The notes: a model not told the origin generated them from the sequence alone. Shown: positions 51,561 through 63,117, counted from the stretch's first letter. The stretch is 64,000 nt of DNA from Saccoglossus kowalevskii (GCF_000003605.2 NW_003105106.1:205310-269309); one strand, 5' to 3'. A program made the numbers and translations.

Positions 51561-53620
51561 CACAATTCAAAACACGGTGTTGTTACAAATAAAGAGTTTA
51601 AAATGTTAAACTTATCTGCGATCATAATTACTGATCATTAGGATAGTAACAAGGCATTGTAAAATTGAGGGCAATTTCACGCAGAGATGCGCAGTTTTGT
51701 GTGTTCAGTGATGAATTTAATTAGCCGGACATTTCTTTCGAGGATACCGATTTATTTTAATTTTAACAAGTGAAACTATGAATTTTTCGACACAAAATAT
51801 TTGCTGATTGTCCTAGCCATATTATTTAGACCTGAATTAACTTATCTGGCGAAATAATGTCACGGTGATTGACCTTACAAAAGCAATGCTACGTATTCCA
51901 CTAATGCATTAAGTGTACTTCACTGTTGATTGCCAAGGCCGTGTATTCTATTAGTAGGTATACAATAAGTACTACAAATTCATGGTCCCTTAGGGGGGTG
52001 ACTAATAGACGTTACCCTAGAATAATCAACATTCGTAGTTTCGTTCTTTAATTTGTAATTGCTTCTAATGAATGACTATAAACATCATTTTCTTCAATTA
52101 GATACTGAGGGAATAGGCCATCGGATTGAAACAAGGTTTTCTTTTTTCTTTTAAGAACTATTCTGACCTTTCTCTCTCGAACAAATTATCTATGATAACT
52201 CGGGTCATGTATTCAAAATGATGATTTCAAAGATGTGCGTTTAAAATACAAAGTCTTTCTATGTAATACGTGAATTGGGTGTATACTTAGAATAGAAATT
52301 TACTCAACGGAGCAGTAGTTCAATTTTTATTATTGAAATGGTAGACAAGACCAACAGTCGTATAAATAACATGTCCTCTCATTTGTGGGACATATCGTCT
52401 AATCAAGATAGAATAAGTGTTGCAACACATATATTTTACTAATGTAACCCTCCATGTTTTCGGCTGTATTACATTTAATCGAACAATTAATGTAATTGCC
52501 CGCTACCGGTAATACTAAATGCTCGTCCTTCAAAATATGATAGATTATTCTGTACTATTGTCATGTTATTGACTTTATAATTAGAGTTTGTATAATTAAA
52601 TGGAGACCAATTGTAATAAGCTTTGGTTTATATAGTTTATATAGTGCAGATCTTATAAAGCTGTCGCTGCTGATTGACAAGTGAAACACAGCCACCAATG
52701 TGAAGACAGTTTGAAAAATTCTGATCAAGCAATAACCATCTTGCATTACAGCAAACTCATCATTGTATTCATCAATGCTAACGGTAGTGATAATATTTGT
52801 AATACAACAATGTCCAAGCGGTGTACCAAAAATGTATCACGTGTTTAATCTCGTTTCAGTTGTATATTTTAATTCTGAAAGCCCAAACAAATATATAAAT
52901 GTACCATAATATTTGATTATTACGTCGAACAGCAAGAAATACTGTATTATTGAAGCCAATCTTTAGATACAAAATATTACGACATGTAACATATAACAGA
53001 TCTCACCAATAAAGCAGCTGTAATGCTGGCCAGTATTTACCGTGCAATTAATTTGAATGTTATATCGAACACTCAGACAGATTCACACTCACAATATGCT
53101 ACTCAATCACGTACATTTGTCACGTACTCGACAGATGACGCAATAAATGATTGAGCTTATATAATTGGTCGAAAATACATTCACTGTGGTTACTAACATT
53201 GTAAGGAGGAACGAAAATAGAAATAAAAAAATGTAAATTGTGTTATCAAGAATCATATTAACACTAAATTTCTGTAGGAGAGAAACAATTGTCTTACAAA
53301 AATGTGTTATAATTATTAGATTTAGAGAGCGGATTAGAGGGAGCAAGAGGTGAGATGCAAACATGACAGTAGCGAGCATCTGATTCACTGTAACAATGGT
53401 ACAGCTGATAGTTTGTTAAACTGAACACGTCAGACCTGCCAAACAAGCGCATTCGAGATAATCAGTTATCATTCAATCCATAATGTATAATAACTATGTT
53501 TGACGTTTGTATTACTTCAATGCGGTAGAAATAGCACCCAACCTAATAGGACATTATTAATATTTGTATGGACTGGATATTAATAGCGGAAAAAAATCTT
53601 TAGTTGTGTTTTTGCTTGTC
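51561..53620. other. AT-rich spacer
   Basis: No supported gene. A minus-strand frame at 53107-53388 (93 codons) is strongly hydrophobic and contains an acceptor-like sequence. In DNA this rich in T such frames arise easily, so it is not called as a gene. Confidence 0.45.
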
Positions 53621-53634
53621 CCCCCCCCCCAATA

Positions 53635-53952
53635 NNNNNNNNNNNNNNNNNNNNNNNNNNNNNNNNNNNNNNNNNNNNNNNNNNNNNNNNNNNNNNNNNN
53701 NNNNNNNNNNNNNNNNNNNNNNNNNNNNNNNNNNNNNNNNNNNNNNNNNNNNNNNNNNNNNNNNNNNNNNNNNNNNNNNNNNNNNNNNNNNNNNNNNNNN
53801 NNNNNNNNNNNNNNNNNNNNNNNNNNNNNNNNNNNNNNNNNNNNNNNNNNNNNNNNNNNNNNNNNNNNNNNNNNNNNNNNNNNNNNNNNNNNNNNNNNNN
53901 NNNNNNNNNNNNNNNNNNNNNNNNNNNNNNNNNNNNNNNNNNNNNNNNNNNN
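53635..53952. other. Assembly gap (318 Ns) between two poly-C runs
   Basis: The gap is bordered on the left by C11 followed by 'aata' (53620-53634) and on the right by C14 followed by 'aata' (53953-53970). Identical edges on both sides suggest that a repeat or a homopolymer stalled the assembly. The Ns may stand for fewer or more bases than 318. Long open frames reported across it are meaningless. Confidence 0.98.
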
Positions 53953-54093
53953 CCCCCCCCCCCCCCAATATTCGATTCCATCCTGGTTTCGATACGGGCA
54001 TTTTACCTGGCGCAGATTAATACAAAGGGCATACCTTAAAAATTCGCACACATTACACAAATGAATGTTACAATATAGTTTAATGGTACAGTA

Positions 54094-54203
54094 AGTAAAC
54101 GTAAATTTACAATAACATTTTAACGGTAATAAACACATTAAAATACAGCTAGTAAACGTAAAGTGGCAATAATATTTTAACGGTAATACACACATTAAAA
54201 TTG
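54094..54203. repeat. 57-bp direct repeat, two copies
   Basis: 'agtaaacgtaaa' begins at 54094 and 54151, and both copies end with 'ttttaacggtaata' and 'acacattaaaat'. A partial earlier unit may precede it near 54075. Confidence 0.85.
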
Positions 54204-54289
54204 TTTTTTCGTTGGTCATTTATGTGTTTTACTTAATCTTCCATGCAGAAAGTATCGTAGAGCGGTAAACTTGACACCTTTTCTGACCC

Positions 54290-54880
54290 GTTATCTCATT
54301 TTTATTTGTTGTGGTGGAATGCCTGCTGTCGTCATGTCATTGGACATGGATGTAGCAGCTCGTGTATAAATGATGTTATCAATTTCTACGTCGGGTGAGG
54401 AAAGTAACACAAAAGATAGTTGACACGAAATGCGGGAATTGGTGAAATACAAAACGGACTTTCGGCCGCACATATTTTATCGGACTGTGTCGAACATGCT
54501 GAGGGGTGAGACATACGAGAAGGAACCGCACGCCGATCGCCATGCTTTCCATCGCCAGTTTTAGTGTCGCGTTTTTAGAACTATGGAAATTCGCCGCCAG
54601 CACCATGTCATTGATGTGCAGTAATAATTCCGTGGCACAACTGTCTGTCTTCATCCCGGCCACCAAGTCTAAAACCAATGCTTGGTAAATAAATACCACA
54701 GTGTGACATTTTAGGTGTCCCTGTCCACATTTTACCTTCTTTCCACATTGCGTCTTCTTCGTCCAGCGATAACCAAATATGGAAAATTATTGTACGGCTC
54801 GTTCATCTCAGATAGCTTTACGAGGCTGAGCAATACGAGGTATATGATAACAACATGAAAACAAGTGACTGAAAAAGAAA
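54290..54880 (-). pseudogene. Possible exons or remnant of an unrecognised gene, minus strand
   Basis: On the minus strand a strong acceptor (tttctttttcag, ending near 54871) is followed by an open, protein-like stretch ending in RRRRNVE and a possible donor (AAG/gtaaaa, near 54733). About 50 nt further, a second open stretch (near 54675-54490) reads LVLDLVAGMKTDSCATELLL and AMESMAIGVRFLLVC. A third, in another frame, ends at 54291. Local GC is higher than in the flanks. The pieces could be exons of a small gene or a decayed copy. The very short intron implied favours decay. No family is recognised. Confidence 0.25.
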
Positions 54881-55483
54881 TAAGTGCGTAAATTATGTTT
54901 TTTTTTTGTTGTTTTTTTTCCACATACTACATGTTTTATAATAGAGAATGTCAAACATATCATGACAATTCCACGGGTTAAATGCATCTCTATACTATGA
55001 TATATTTATCCAAGTAATCTGATCGGCCAATACACAAAGATTAAACTTTAATGATGTGTTTCACACGTCAATTAAAATGTAATTATATTTTATCGATTCT
55101 AATTCTCTTATCCTAAACCTGTCCAGATACACACGCTATTATATGTTAATCTGCAATAAAGCAGATTGATCGCATTTAATGCACTGTTAGAACTGTAAAA
55201 CCCAAAATAAATCTCACAGAATTCGTGGCATAATGATAATCTTATTTAGTTATTGAAACGTATTTTTAGATGAAATAATATCGATTTCACTCATCCGTAT
55301 TGCTTCTTCATTCTGCAATATATGCTTTTATAACTTAACAACTGATCGTCATCAAAATTGCTTAATCGAAGAATTGTCATCGATGTAAAAATGATATCGA
55401 AAATATCTTGTTGCAGCCTTGCATGGATATAACAATGAGGGCACGCTTCATGGACATTCCGCATGGCGTTTACATGGTTATTG

Positions 55484-55497
55484 GCACCAGAGGGCGC
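55484..55497 (+). promoter_or_regulatory. CTCF-like motif
   Basis: GCACCAGAGGGCGC matches 13 of 14 positions of the CTCF core consensus CCASYAGRKGGCRS. CTCF is present in most bilaterians. Binding is inferred only from the motif. Confidence 0.4.
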
Positions 55498-55907
55498 GCT
55501 TAATTGAAAAAATAGCGGTTGCCGTATCCCAGACATATCACTGAGTTTAAATACAATTTAAAATACAACTTGTAATGTATGTACATTATACAACACGATA
55601 TCAGATTAGCATAAGGCAGGCCAAATGTTGCATTATTCATAAAAAAAATTGAATGTGTTTTATATACCAAAATTGACATTCCCATTTCTATTCATAAAAC
55701 TATACATATATATACCAAAATGTGTTTTTTTTTAATGTTCGAAGAAGTAAATTTGATATATTCGAAAAATACACATTTCCTTAAAAATATTATTAAAAAA
55801 CGACATTTAAATTGCTACAACTGTTATTTATATACTAAAAAGTAGATTTTCATTTGTAAAAAGCGCACATATTTATTCTAAGCTACATGTATTTAAAATT
55901 GTTGTAC

Positions 55908-55916
55908 AGAGGGCGC
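55908..55916 (+). promoter_or_regulatory. AGAGGGCGC motif, forward
   Basis: The same core as at 55489, sharing the 14-mer 'cagagggcgcgctt' with it, but with a poorer 5' half (about 10 of 14 consensus positions). Confidence 0.25.
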
Positions 55917-57307
55917 GCTTGTGCTGATAGATATATTTGTGTTCTTGAAATGACCGTTTTCATTAGTCGAAGTCCTATGCTTATTACTTATATGGATATT
56001 CGAGTCAGTTTGACGAAACAATAGAAATTGTTCATACATTTGGAGGTTATAATTTTATAAACTATTATCATTAATAATCAACGATACATAAAACAGAAAC
56101 AGAGAATATTGAGAAATGCAATTAGCTATTTCGCTGGTTTAATTTCCGTGATTCATTCCAAATCACATGTGCACACAGTTTAATTTAAATCAGGCATGTG
56201 CGTGTTTGTTTGTTTTAAAAACAAATTCAGGAAATTAACATGCATAAATTTCACCTCTAAACTAATTACATTCTTGCTCCAGATCTTCACGGACAAAGTT
56301 TCATTGAAATGTTATGATGGTAAATATTGGTGGAACATCCAACCTTGTTTCGCATGTTTGGTAATTAATACGCAAGATGCGTCAAACAATAAAAACATTG
56401 TATTTGTTGTGTGAAAACAAGGATATTAATGGGGATTCGAGTGAACAACGTTTTCAATAAAATGGTATTCACGATGTAATAGTTTGCTACAATAATACAC
56501 GTCCGATAGAATTTTCTCATACACTTTCGCGTCCATGTCAACAGATTCTTAACCTAGAAACTGTGGGATGTATATTCGAAAGTTAATTTAAACTGTTTCT
56601 TCGAAACACTAAGATTTGCATATTGGAATGAAGACGTCATACTAGATACATGAAAGGACATAATTAAAAAAATATTAATAATAATAAGAAGAATAATAAC
56701 AAAATATCTAAAAAATAAAATATTTCTAGTACACAACACACCATTTTGCTACGTTCGCACTGATAGCAGATACGTGTAGAACAACTATAAAAGTGATCCG
56801 GTAAAAGTACTTTTACAGAACAATGCTTATACCGATCTCATAAGTGCCAGTGCCATGTGTAGCTCAGTCCAGAAAAGAATAGTCAGCAACAATGATGTAC
56901 GCTGTAGTATCATCCCTGTTTCTTGTTCGGGTAGTTAGTTTTTAAACTACTGCTCGGATTTTCATTTGAAAATAGGGGTATATCCTTTTTTCCTGTCGGT
57001 TATTTCTGTGTACATTTCACCCTGACTCTCCCACGGCTGGCGATAAGGTATAGGCAGATTCACATCACAAAAGGAATGGGTTGAGGTACGAATCTCTGAG
57101 ATTATATGGGTTTCACTAACGTATTCAGTGTACCCACGTCGCGCCGTTATAGGATGACGTGCCTGTTATATAATTGAGTGTTGTATAACAGAACATTTAC
57201 CAGATAGCTAATATTCGGTCTACAAACACCACAACACCGCCCGCAATCTGCCCCTAAATCTGCTGCCTAAATTAACTGCTATATTTAACAATGTTTAACG
57301 ACGTAAA

Positions 57308-57316
57308 GCGCCCTCT
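57308..57316 (-). promoter_or_regulatory. AGAGGGCGC motif, reverse
   Basis: GCGCCCTCT, the reverse complement of the core at 55489. The left half of the CTCF consensus is weak. Confidence 0.25.
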
Positions 57317-57421
57317 AAGTCCATAACTCGTCATTATGAATATATACGCCTCCGATCAATATAAATTTATCTTTATCATTACAAACTGAGTTTTTAAGAA
57401 TACATATATATCAGTGCAACG

Positions 57422-57430
57422 GCGCCCTCT
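57422..57430 (-). promoter_or_regulatory. AGAGGGCGC motif, reverse
   Basis: A second reverse copy of the core, with the CAG preceding it as in the best site. It lies about 680 bp upstream of the hydrolase ATG. Confidence 0.25.
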
Positions 57431-57607
57431 GAAATGAATTGTAAGAATATATTGTTTGGAGTTATATATAACGTTGAGTTATTTATCCGTATCAGGAAAG
57501 TACAACCAAATGTATATGGTGCGAGTATTAGCCATTTATTTTCTGTTTCATCATTGAACATACATGTGTTTTACATATTTTATAATGTTACCAGAGTGTA
57601 ACGCCAC

Positions 57608-57642
57608 CCCGGAGTCTGCAGGAAAAAGTAGCAGGCTCCCGG
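57608..57642. promoter_or_regulatory. Stable hairpin
   Basis: CCCGGAGTCTGC (57608-57619) and GCAGGCTCCCGG (57631-57642) can pair over 12 positions (10 perfect matches at the DNA level) around an 11-nt A-rich loop. It is GC-rich against an AT-rich background. It could be part of a SINE-like element or a structured site. Confidence 0.4.
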
Positions 57643-58083
57643 ATCCGATGCATACATGTATGATCCCCTTTGAGGTTCACGTTGCGATCTATTCAGACCT
57701 AAGCTCTAAGCGAGTAATTGACTTGGCTTGACTATCGCGTGCCACTCATACTATTACTTTACGGCTTTGATGCCACCTGTTACAATTCAATTTAGGGCTC
57801 TGTATATTGAAATCTTATCGTCTATCATATTTCCGACGTGTGTGTTGTTCGAGAACTGCTAACGTATTAGGTACCATATGGTGGTGTTTTGTTTTCCAGT
57901 GTAATCCACGGTGATTGTTGTACTGTTTTCAGGAAAGCGACTAATGTGAGAGGAAACAGCTGTACTACAAATTGTCATCAGTGATCCTTGTGTTAATATG
58001 TTCGCATAGTTGACTTCGCTGCTCTCTCATATTCACTCTGTATTTCCGCACTCTGTATTTCCGCAAAAATAATAACGTTCGTT

Positions 58084-58092
58084 ATGTCATAG
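58084..58092 (+). promoter_or_regulatory. Two-codon upstream ORF (ATG-TCA-TAG)
   Basis: It ends 8 nt before the hydrolase ATG. A start and stop this close to the main start would be expected to lower translation or force reinitiation. It is real in the sequence, and its effect is inference. Confidence 0.4.
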
Positions 58093-58100
58093 AAGACAAG

Positions 58101-59543
58101 ATGACAAAGGTTTCACTGATATCTGCCGCGATACTCATTTCTTCCCTGGTTCTAACCATCGCTTTATATACGAATATACGCACATTTATCATGAAGTATG
58201 GATATAGTGAACTGTTGCAAATGTCAAAACAAAGCACTGAGTGGCCCGAAGGTGCGTTACAGGAAAACGTATCCGAGAAGGATGTCAATTTCACAGGCAT
58301 ACCGCACTTCAATACCACTGTAACAAGAATTGGCAAGTTAACAGCGAAGTTGAATCAACTTCACATAACATTGAACATGACAAGACCCATGTTATTAGAA
58401 GGGTTTGCGCATAATGGATCAATGCATCGCCTACATTATATATTGGAAAGCGTATTAATTCAAAATCGGCCTCTCAAAATTGGTATTTTAGGATCATCTA
58501 TCTCAGCTGGTGGCGGCCTCGGTGGACAGCAGTTTATTTATTCACGCGTATTGGAAGAATTATTACGACTCGTAATAAACCATGTTGAGATACATAGTGC
58601 AGCGATCGGCGCAACAGACAGTAGTTATTATAAATATTGTTTTAAAACACATATGAACGCAACGGATATGGATATTATTATATGGGAATTGGCTATTAAT
58701 GACTTTTATGAACACATTGAACCAGAATCCCTAGAAGAATTGACGAGACTTATACTAGATCTGCCCCAAAAACCGCAGGTATTTTATCTTAACTTCGTGC
58801 ATGACTTACTGTTTAAAATGCATTCATGTACTACACTAGAGAAAACTAGAAGCAAACCACTGTCTGTTTATTACGATATTCCATCTATAAGTTTACCTTC
58901 TGCATTGTGCAGTTTCCTTAAGAAAGGAAAGAGGGCGGGACTATTGGGCAGTGATGATTTGCATCCAGGACGTGTCCCCCATACAATGGCAGCCGTACTT
59001 CTTGCTCATCTCTTCGAACAGGTTTTCCGAAATATTACATCACGACTACAGATCAACCTTCACCATAACATTGAGAAACCACTGGCTCCCACACTCTTCA
59101 AAAGATCACAGACACTGTTTCCCCAATGCTGGTCATCAATGAGCACGAAAGAAGGCAACTTACATACCTTACAGCCAATTCGCTATGATATAGGCTGGAA
59201 GGTAACCCGTATGGAATATACAGTAGAAGATGACCGAACCGACAATAAAACATTCTGGATGTGTAAACGGGGGAATAGGACCATAGTATTCCCCGTCAAC
59301 ATTGAACCAGTACACGAAGTTGTGGCGTTCAATGTTTCTGTAGCGGTGTTAGGGTGCACAGTGTGTGGACATGCTAACATTACCATGGACTCTAAGCGAA
59401 CGTTGAAAATTAATACATACGGGGATTGGAATATTCCAAAAATATTTCCTGTTGCAAGTAATGTGTTGCCAGGGTATCATAATATAACAATAACATCCTT
59501 GTCTAATGAACAAGTACGCTTCATTGCAATTATGTATAGTTAA
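58101..59543 (+). CDS. Type II membrane SGNH/GDSL-like hydrolase (probable esterase)
   Basis: A complete 480-residue single-exon coding region. Residues 5-25 form a signal anchor, so the rest probably faces the Golgi lumen or outside. About ten N-glycosylation sequons and many Cys support a secretory route. The catalytic domain (about 124-310) has the SGNH blocks: GSSISAG at 131-137 with Ser133 as likely nucleophile, Gly170, Asn200 in AIND, and DDLH at 285-288 giving the Asp-His pair. The C-terminal region (about 340-480) is a separate, probably beta-rich domain with several Cys. SGNH enzymes hydrolyse ester (often acetyl) groups on sugars or lipids. The substrate here is unknown. The frame is intact, with A at -3 of the ATG. 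A strong acceptor at 57932 suggests a 5' UTR exon just upstream. A possible polyadenylation signal AATAAA lies at 60015-60020. Confidence 0.9.
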   Translation: MTKVSLISAAILISSLVLTIALYTNIRTFIMKYGYSELLQMSKQSTEWPEGALQENVSEKDVNFTGIPHFNTTVTRIGKLTAKLNQLHITLNMTRPMLLEGFAHNGSMHRLHYILESVLIQNRPLKIGILGSSISAGGGLGGQQFIYSRVLEELLRLVINHVEIHSAAIGATDSSYYKYCFKTHMNATDMDIIIWELAINDFYEHIEPESLEELTRLILDLPQKPQVFYLNFVHDLLFKMHSCTTLEKTRSKPLSVYYDIPSISLPSALCSFLKKGKRAGLLGSDDLHPGRVPHTMAAVLLAHLFEQVFRNITSRLQINLHHNIEKPLAPTLFKRSQTLFPQCWSSMSTKEGNLHTLQPIRYDIGWKVTRMEYTVEDDRTDNKTFWMCKRGNRTIVFPVNIEPVHEVVAFNVSVAVLGCTVCGHANITMDSKRTLKINTYGDWNIPKIFPVASNVLPGYHNITITSLSNEQVRFIAIMYS

Positions 59544-61418
59544 AATACAGTTGTTTGTGTATTATGAAATCAGTCTCATGGGTAGCTAATTTTCACTGAT
59601 TATTCACTGCGACATATTTGATCAAAAATGTATTTATGAAACATCAACATATAGCAAATACGCTAAGTAAGAAAGTGCAAATTCGCCGTGTTACAGCGAT
59701 GTGCATTAAAACAATTATACTTGTAGTGTAGTAAGTTTTCAATTAGTTTAGCTGAGTACAATCATCATTTTTTAATGAACGATACATACAATGAAATATA
59801 AATATTGCTTTATGTGTAAAATGTATAAAATTAGAAATGCCTGTTTACCACAACTTTTCTAAGCGCAACTTTACTCTGCCTCCACCCTTTTAAGTATTTC
59901 AGTATGTCTCATAGTGTAGCCCATTCGTGACAATGCTATTATATTACATGATATGGCGTATTCATTATTCATTATTCGGGATATGCGTTGGCACCGGCGG
60001 TGATGGAACCCGAGAATAAAACACTTACAAAAAAGGTTATTAGACATGTACGTTTGCGTAGAACAGTTAAAAAGCTGCATTTTCATTCGTTGTTTGGCAA
60101 TTTGCAATCATTCAACTTATTAGCATAATATTCCACACACAAAAATGGTGCTTCTGCTGGAAACCTTCTTGAAACATTCTTGAAAAGAGACATTATATAA
60201 AACAAAACAAATGCCACAACTGATCATATTTATTTGTTAAACTTTAACTTATTGTTAACTTTTGTTAATGTTTAATTTAACTAAACGACACAATAAAAAT
60301 GTCAAATGGAAAATAATTCGTGGATATTTTAAACTCTTCAATTGTAATAATGTTTCAAAAAATATACGACCTTCATAGGCCTGAATAAATGTGATTCAAA
60401 TATTTACATACGATTTTATCACACTCAATCAGTGAAATATTACGTAAACCCAATGCTCTATAGTATACATCAAGTTTTTCTTCAAACAATTACGGGTCAC
60501 TAGTATAACAACTTGTCAAGTTGTGTATATAAGCACATAGTAAAACTCTGGTGGAACTTTGATTGAACCTAACAATCGTATTTTATTATTACACACAGAT
60601 GTTCCCTGCAAACATAATTCCGTTTATCTATATTCAAACGGTTTATGTTTCTTTTGTCGTTATATCCTCTCCTTGTTTGATTATGTTAGTTAACAAATAG
60701 AGTCAACATTTTTGCAAATCGCTGATGGGGAGAATAATATCATGTGATTAAATGTACTTTTACATTACACTGGTATACTTCCTCTTACTGACGAGAGTTA
60801 TGATACTGCAGTAAGTGCAGCCACAATTAACTACATATATCCGCCATCGCAAATCAGATTAAACAAAAATGCTTTAAAGGTCACGTATGACAATCTTTGT
60901 CAATCATATCAACTAACGGGGAGAGTGGCCAAGTTTGGCTGCAGTTAGTTTAGACACAAATTTCAGCTCCCTTGCTGAAAATGTCTTCTTTCATGGCCAC
61001 ATTAGTTTCATTCCCAGCAATGTTTGTGATAATCTGTTCACTCCTCTTTGCAAGGGCTAATGGATAATGTAACATGATACTTTTAGACTTTTTTGTCCAA
61101 ATAATTCCTTAAATAATAGATTGAAAAGGTTTGAATGAGGCGTTTCATTTTCGACTGAGGTCATATTCACGTCTGTTGTGTCCTCCTTTACACCAGCTTA
61201 CGTATATGACGTATTCACAAATTGCATCTAATATCATCGTGTTTTATTTAATTTTAACCTGTTTTTTATACACGTTTCGCCTATTAAAAATTGTCACAAC
61301 GCAACGATTTTCCGCTGGGCGCATGGGGATCTAAAACGTAGTGAATTCCCATGTAAATTAACACTTTATATTACGGTTTTATCTTGGGATTAACATACAT
61401 GAATATTAAAATTAGTAA
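59544..61418. other. 3' flank of the hydrolase gene and spacer
   Basis: The first 480 bp is probably the hydrolase 3' UTR. A minus-strand stretch near 60975-61075 reads somewhat protein-like (AKRSEQIITNIAGNETNVAM) but lacks start, end or splice support. Nothing else is recognisable. Confidence 0.4.
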
Positions 61419-61439
61419 TTTGGATTCAAAACCGCTCAA

Positions 61440-62826
61440 ATGTTTTTTGCGGGCGCAGCAAAAAATGGAATTATACCCACAACTCATTTAGTCACTTGTT
61501 TCCAAATTAGTAGTATTCCAAACATTCCGTGTGGACTGACAGACAAAAGAATTGGAGGACCAGTTAGAAATATTGACGCTACGTGCAATTGATGTCACCA
61601 TAAAGGACACAAAGAAAGTGGGAACAGAGACCGTCGCGAGTGTTGTTATGAACCATGTGCTGGTTATATGTATTGTGGTCGATTAGATAAACACCGGCAA
61701 CATTCTGAAGCATTACGTCAAGTAAGCTACGAAATATGTATAGAATGATTTAATTCGTATTTTTCACGCCTACTTTATGTACAGTGGTGACGGCTAATAA
61801 TGAAACATCACCACAAAATAATTTTAATTTTTTTACTATATTCGTAGTCTAGACATTCGTAGCAAACCTTTTTTGGTTCGCACATCAAATGGAGTTAGTA
61901 AATTTCAGCAGTTTATTTTCTTCATTTTCTTATTTTATTTCTTCTCAATCTCACAGAAAGACACAGAAATAAAGAACGTGAAAGACAAGATGAAAGCATT
62001 AGAAGGAGAATTACAGTCTGTGAAGTCTTTCATAGCTAAAAATACAACCCAGTTTGCCAGTGTTCTAAAACCACGCTTGCAACGACTCTTCCCAGAAAAG
62101 TACGTTGGGTTAGAGGGACGCAGCAAGTTATTAAAAGATGTTCGTCTCCTTAAAGTCGCCTTGGATGGTAAATTGCCACCAGGAAATCTCCAAGATGCAG
62201 TTGATCTACCTAAATTATTGGAAATGGGAAAACGGAAGGTTACTGAATTTAAACCTGATGACGACGACGTGAAAGACAAGTCTGAAATAACAACACGCAC
62301 AATAAAATAATCCAAGGAAACCTCGCCATTGAAACATGCTATTTCATCTCCGTCGCCGACAGTCGTAGTTACAATTCCACACCAGGCAAATCAAGTTTAT
62401 GCTCCGTATGTTACAGCACAGCCCAACCCACGAATGGTTATTCCGCATAATATGATGCCATGGTATGAAAATCCTACTCCATTTATCAACCTTTGGGCGT
62501 TTATGCGACCACCTACTAGCAATGTGATGACAGTGCCCGAACCTATATTTAGTGAATGCATGCCAACAACGCAAGTTCCCGTTACACCAGTTAGTACAGT
62601 AAGGGCAACCCCCGCGGAAACAAGTTCACCATTACCCATACCAACAACAGCATTGACTACGCCTCAATCCAAAATTGAAATGGCAAACCAAGTGGAATTT
62701 CCAGAATTGGCACCTACAGCCAAGGAAAAGGAAAACCCAGAGGGAGATATTGTCGGCAAAACAACCCAGTCTTGCCTAACATTACTAGATTTGGCGAATA
62801 TCGCATCTAAATCTGCGGATTTGTAA
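61440..62826 (+). pseudogene. Two-exon Cys/His-rich, coiled-coil, Pro-rich protein gene, probably inactivated
   Basis: Exon 1 (61440 or earlier to 61721) encodes a Cys/His-rich zinc-finger-like region: C-x-x-x-D-x-R-GGP..C, then CHHKGHKE, ECCYEPC and YCGRLDKH. It ends at a consensus donor CAA/gtaagc. The 235-nt intron (61722-61956) ends in a long pyrimidine tract and cacag. Both junctions are phase 0. Exon 2 begins with a short charged coiled coil (KDTEIKNVKDKMKALEGEL), then a compact basic domain (about 62050-62235), an Asp-rich patch and a Pro/Thr-rich tail to the stop at 62826. Two stops interrupt the frame, TGA at 61590-61592 between the finger Cys and TAA at 62308-62310 before the tail. 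Elsewhere about 380 codons stay in one frame, so inactivation looks recent. The kept intron rules out a retrocopy. The family is not recognised; a multicopy host gene or a transposon-borne gene are both possible. Termination at 62308 as a shorter protein is an alternative. Confidence 0.6.
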
Positions 62827-63111
62827 AAATTTTGTTTATGTTTTTACTAGAAAATCATGACTGATTTTATTTTCCACATGGTTATGACATTACGAATATT
62901 ACAAGAGACTTCTCAAATTTAAAGTGTTTTCGTTATATGGTTTTCCATGTACTATGAAGTGGATATACTCTAGCTATACTTCAGTACAATCAAAGCCAAG
63001 ACTTTTCCAAATTTAGGTTAAATTTTTAAATATTTGTAAACAAAACTTAAATTGTCAAAACTGCTTTATCGGCCGTTCGTTCAGTTTCTCATGTTAATTT
63101 TGTCTTTTCAA

Positions 63112-63117
63112 AATAAA
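63112..63117 (+). terminator. Possible polyadenylation signal AATAAA
   Basis: It lies about 290 bp downstream of the last stop of the Cys/His-rich gene, on the same strand. A single hexamer in AT-rich DNA is weak evidence. Confidence 0.3.

Larger units (their letters stand above)
54931..57930. other. Upstream flank of the SGNH hydrolase gene
   Basis: No coding region is supported. It holds four AGAGGGCGC motifs (55489, 55908 forward; 57308, 57422 reverse) and a hairpin at 57608. A strong acceptor (tgtactgttttcag, ending 57932) marks the likely start of the 5' UTR exon that joins the hydrolase coding exon. Confidence 0.45.

Noticed and set aside
53107-53388. Hydrophobic 93-codon minus-strand frame resembling membrane segments
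   Set aside because: T-rich DNA readily yields hydrophobic frames. No family motif, clear start or paired splice sites support it.
53557-54219. Long open frames of 130-220 codons
   Set aside because: They run through 318 Ns.
61935-62639. Minus-strand frames opposite the Cys/His-rich gene
   Set aside because: They are shadows of the plus-strand exon, whose splice sites and composition are far better.
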